From contig SFQP01000104.1 in NCBI GenBank assembly GCA_004562975.1, positions 1-5,992 on the forward strand: 5,992 nucleotides of DNA. The letters run 5' to 3'. The DNA comes from a bacterium (GTDB lineage Bacteria; Bacteroidota; Bacteroidia; Bacteroidales; Bacteroidaceae). The position numbers and the translations under genes are program-made. Positions 5,004 to 5,992 of this stretch are shown piece by piece. Numbering within the stretch: position 1 is the stretch's first letter; every line of letters starts with the position of its first letter. The notes beneath the pieces are model-generated. The model was not told the origin of the DNA and ran no database searches. It saw only the letters and a program-made list of their open reading frames with translations.

Positions 5004-5992
5004 ATGGCAACACTGAAAGCATGTGTGCAGAAGATGCGCAATGACGGGTTCTTCCCTGTCTACATCAGAGTGACGCACAACCGCACGACACAGTACATCA
5101 AGACGGACAAGATGGTAACGAAGCGAGAACTGTCAAGGAGTAAGGAAATCACCGACCCTGTAGTGATGCAGTTCTGCACGGCGCTCATTCTTGACTATAA
5201 TGCGAAGTTGAACAAGACGGACACTCGCAACTGGACTGCACGAATGGTTGTGGACTACCTGCAAAAGGGTGAGGAAGACTTGTGCTTCTCTGACTATGCC
5301 AGGCGGCACATTGACAGGCTCATCGACAACGGACAGGCGAGGAACGCTAAAAACTACGAGCTGGCACTCCAGCACATGGAGCGTTACTTCGGCACCACCA
5401 AAGTGAAGTTCTCTATGCTGACCTCAACGAACGTGGCGAAGTGGATAAAGGGTTTGGAGAAGACGAGCAGGGCAAAGGAAATGTACCCTGTGTGCATGAG
5501 GCAGGTGTTTCGCGCAGCCATCGAGGAACTGAACGACTATGACACCAGGCTTATCAGAGTGAAGACCAATCCGTGGGTAAAGGTGAAGATACCACATGCA
5601 GACCGTCCCGAGAAGAGAGCCATCAGTGCGGAGGAGTGCCGCAGGTTCTTTTCTTCTCCCCTGCCCGAAAGCAAGATGAAGTCGCCCCTGCCTGAACTGG
5701 GGCGCGACGTGGCGATGATGGTGCTGTGCCTCGGAGGCATCAACACGGTGGACTTGTACGGACTGAAGAAAGAGGACTATCATGGTGGCATCATCCACTA
5801 CAAGCGTGCGAAGACCATGCGCAGCCGTTCTGATGGAGCGTACTTTGAAATGCGTGTGCCGGAGATTATCAAGCCGTTGTTTGAGAAGTATGCTTCAGTA
5901 CCAGGCAGTGAATGGCTGTTCAACTTCCATGACAGGCACACCACCAGCGACAGTTTCAGCGCGAACGTGAACATAGGCATCCGAAAGATTTG
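5004..5992 (+). CDS. Tyrosine recombinase/integrase of a Bacteroidetes mobile element (3'-partial)
   Basis: The frame is open from ATG 5004 to the right edge (329 residues); a usual length near 380-400 leaves perhaps 60-70 residues outside. The N-terminus (about 1-40, with GFFPVYIRVTHNRTTQYIK at 15-33) matches the arm-type DNA-binding domain of Bacteroidetes integrases. Residues about 93-190 form the helical core-binding domain. The catalytic domain starts near 205 (RAISAEECRRFF) and includes LGGINTVDLYGLKKEDY (243-259), HYKRAKT (265-271, probable catalytic Lys at K270) and FNFHDRHTTSDSFSANVN (307-323). The later H-x-x-R box and nucleophilic Tyr lie beyond the window. In the segment where most tyrosine recombinases carry the first catalytic Arg (GLRxxEL), this one reads GINTVDL with Asn247. 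Twelve of 28 Arg codons are AGG/AGA, against one in ppdK, supporting horizontal acquisition. It would integrate or excise the element presumed to extend rightward. Element type (ICE, transposon or phage) cannot be told. Confidence 0.88.
   Translation, partial: MATLKACVQKMRNDGFFPVYIRVTHNRTTQYIKTDKMVTKRELSRSKEITDPVVMQFCTALILDYNAKLNKTDTRNWTARMVVDYLQKGEEDLCFSDYARRHIDRLIDNGQARNAKNYELALQHMERYFGTTKVKFSMLTSTNVAKWIKGLEKTSRAKEMYPVCMRQVFRAAIEELNDYDTRLIRVKTNPWVKVKIPHADRPEKRAISAEECRRFFSSPLPESKMKSPLPELGRDVAMMVLCLGGINTVDLYGLKKEDYHGGIIHYKRAKTMRSRSDGAYFEMRVPEIIKPLFEKYASVPGSEWLFNFHDRHTTSDSFSANVNIGIRKI

Noticed and set aside
4793..5078. Two - strand open frames (82 and 66 codons) over the ppdK 3' end and integrase start.
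   Set aside because: They overlap two well-supported + strand genes and the hairpin, and show no domain.

Overview
The window looks like a chromosomal segment from a Bacteroidales bacterium (Prevotella/Bacteroides-like, with fairly GC-rich coding DNA). Three things point there: a pyruvate phosphate dikinase of the Bacteroidetes length class, a TAnnTTTG-type promoter upstream of it, and a tyrosine recombinase of a family I know from Bacteroidetes mobile elements. The genus cannot be fixed from this sequence alone.

Layout, all genes on the + strand. (1) 2-1093 is the C-terminal 363 residues of a many-spanning membrane transporter, an EmrB/DHA2-like MFS efflux protein whose start lies left of the window. 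(2) 1094-2128 is about 1.03 kb without a convincing gene, but it is rich in structure. It holds a 259-bp element (1154-1412) with 45-bp imperfect terminal inverted repeats and five copies of a 16-nt motif, a 12-bp palindrome touching its right edge, a 59-nt long-stem hairpin (1543-1601) with an alternative pairing partner at 1648-1656, a perfect 10-bp dyad (1838-1863), a Bacteroidetes promoter (1874-1905) and a leader of about 215 nt. (3) 2129-4852 is ppdK, complete at 907 residues with all its known catalytic residues present. (4) 4853-5003 holds a long hairpin, probably the ppdK terminator, and the integrase ribosome-binding site. (5) 5004 to the right edge is a tyrosine recombinase, cut off by the window end before its catalytic tyrosine.

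The genes do not form one pathway. ppdK is a core carbon-metabolism gene that appears to have its own promoter and terminator. The transporter is probably the last gene of an efflux operon lying to the left. The integrase has clearly different arginine codon use and probably marks the left end of an integrated mobile element extending to the right. The least expected content is the non-coding repeat element between the transporter and ppdK, which looks like a MITE- or BIME-type palindromic repeat. No complete new multi-gene system is visible.
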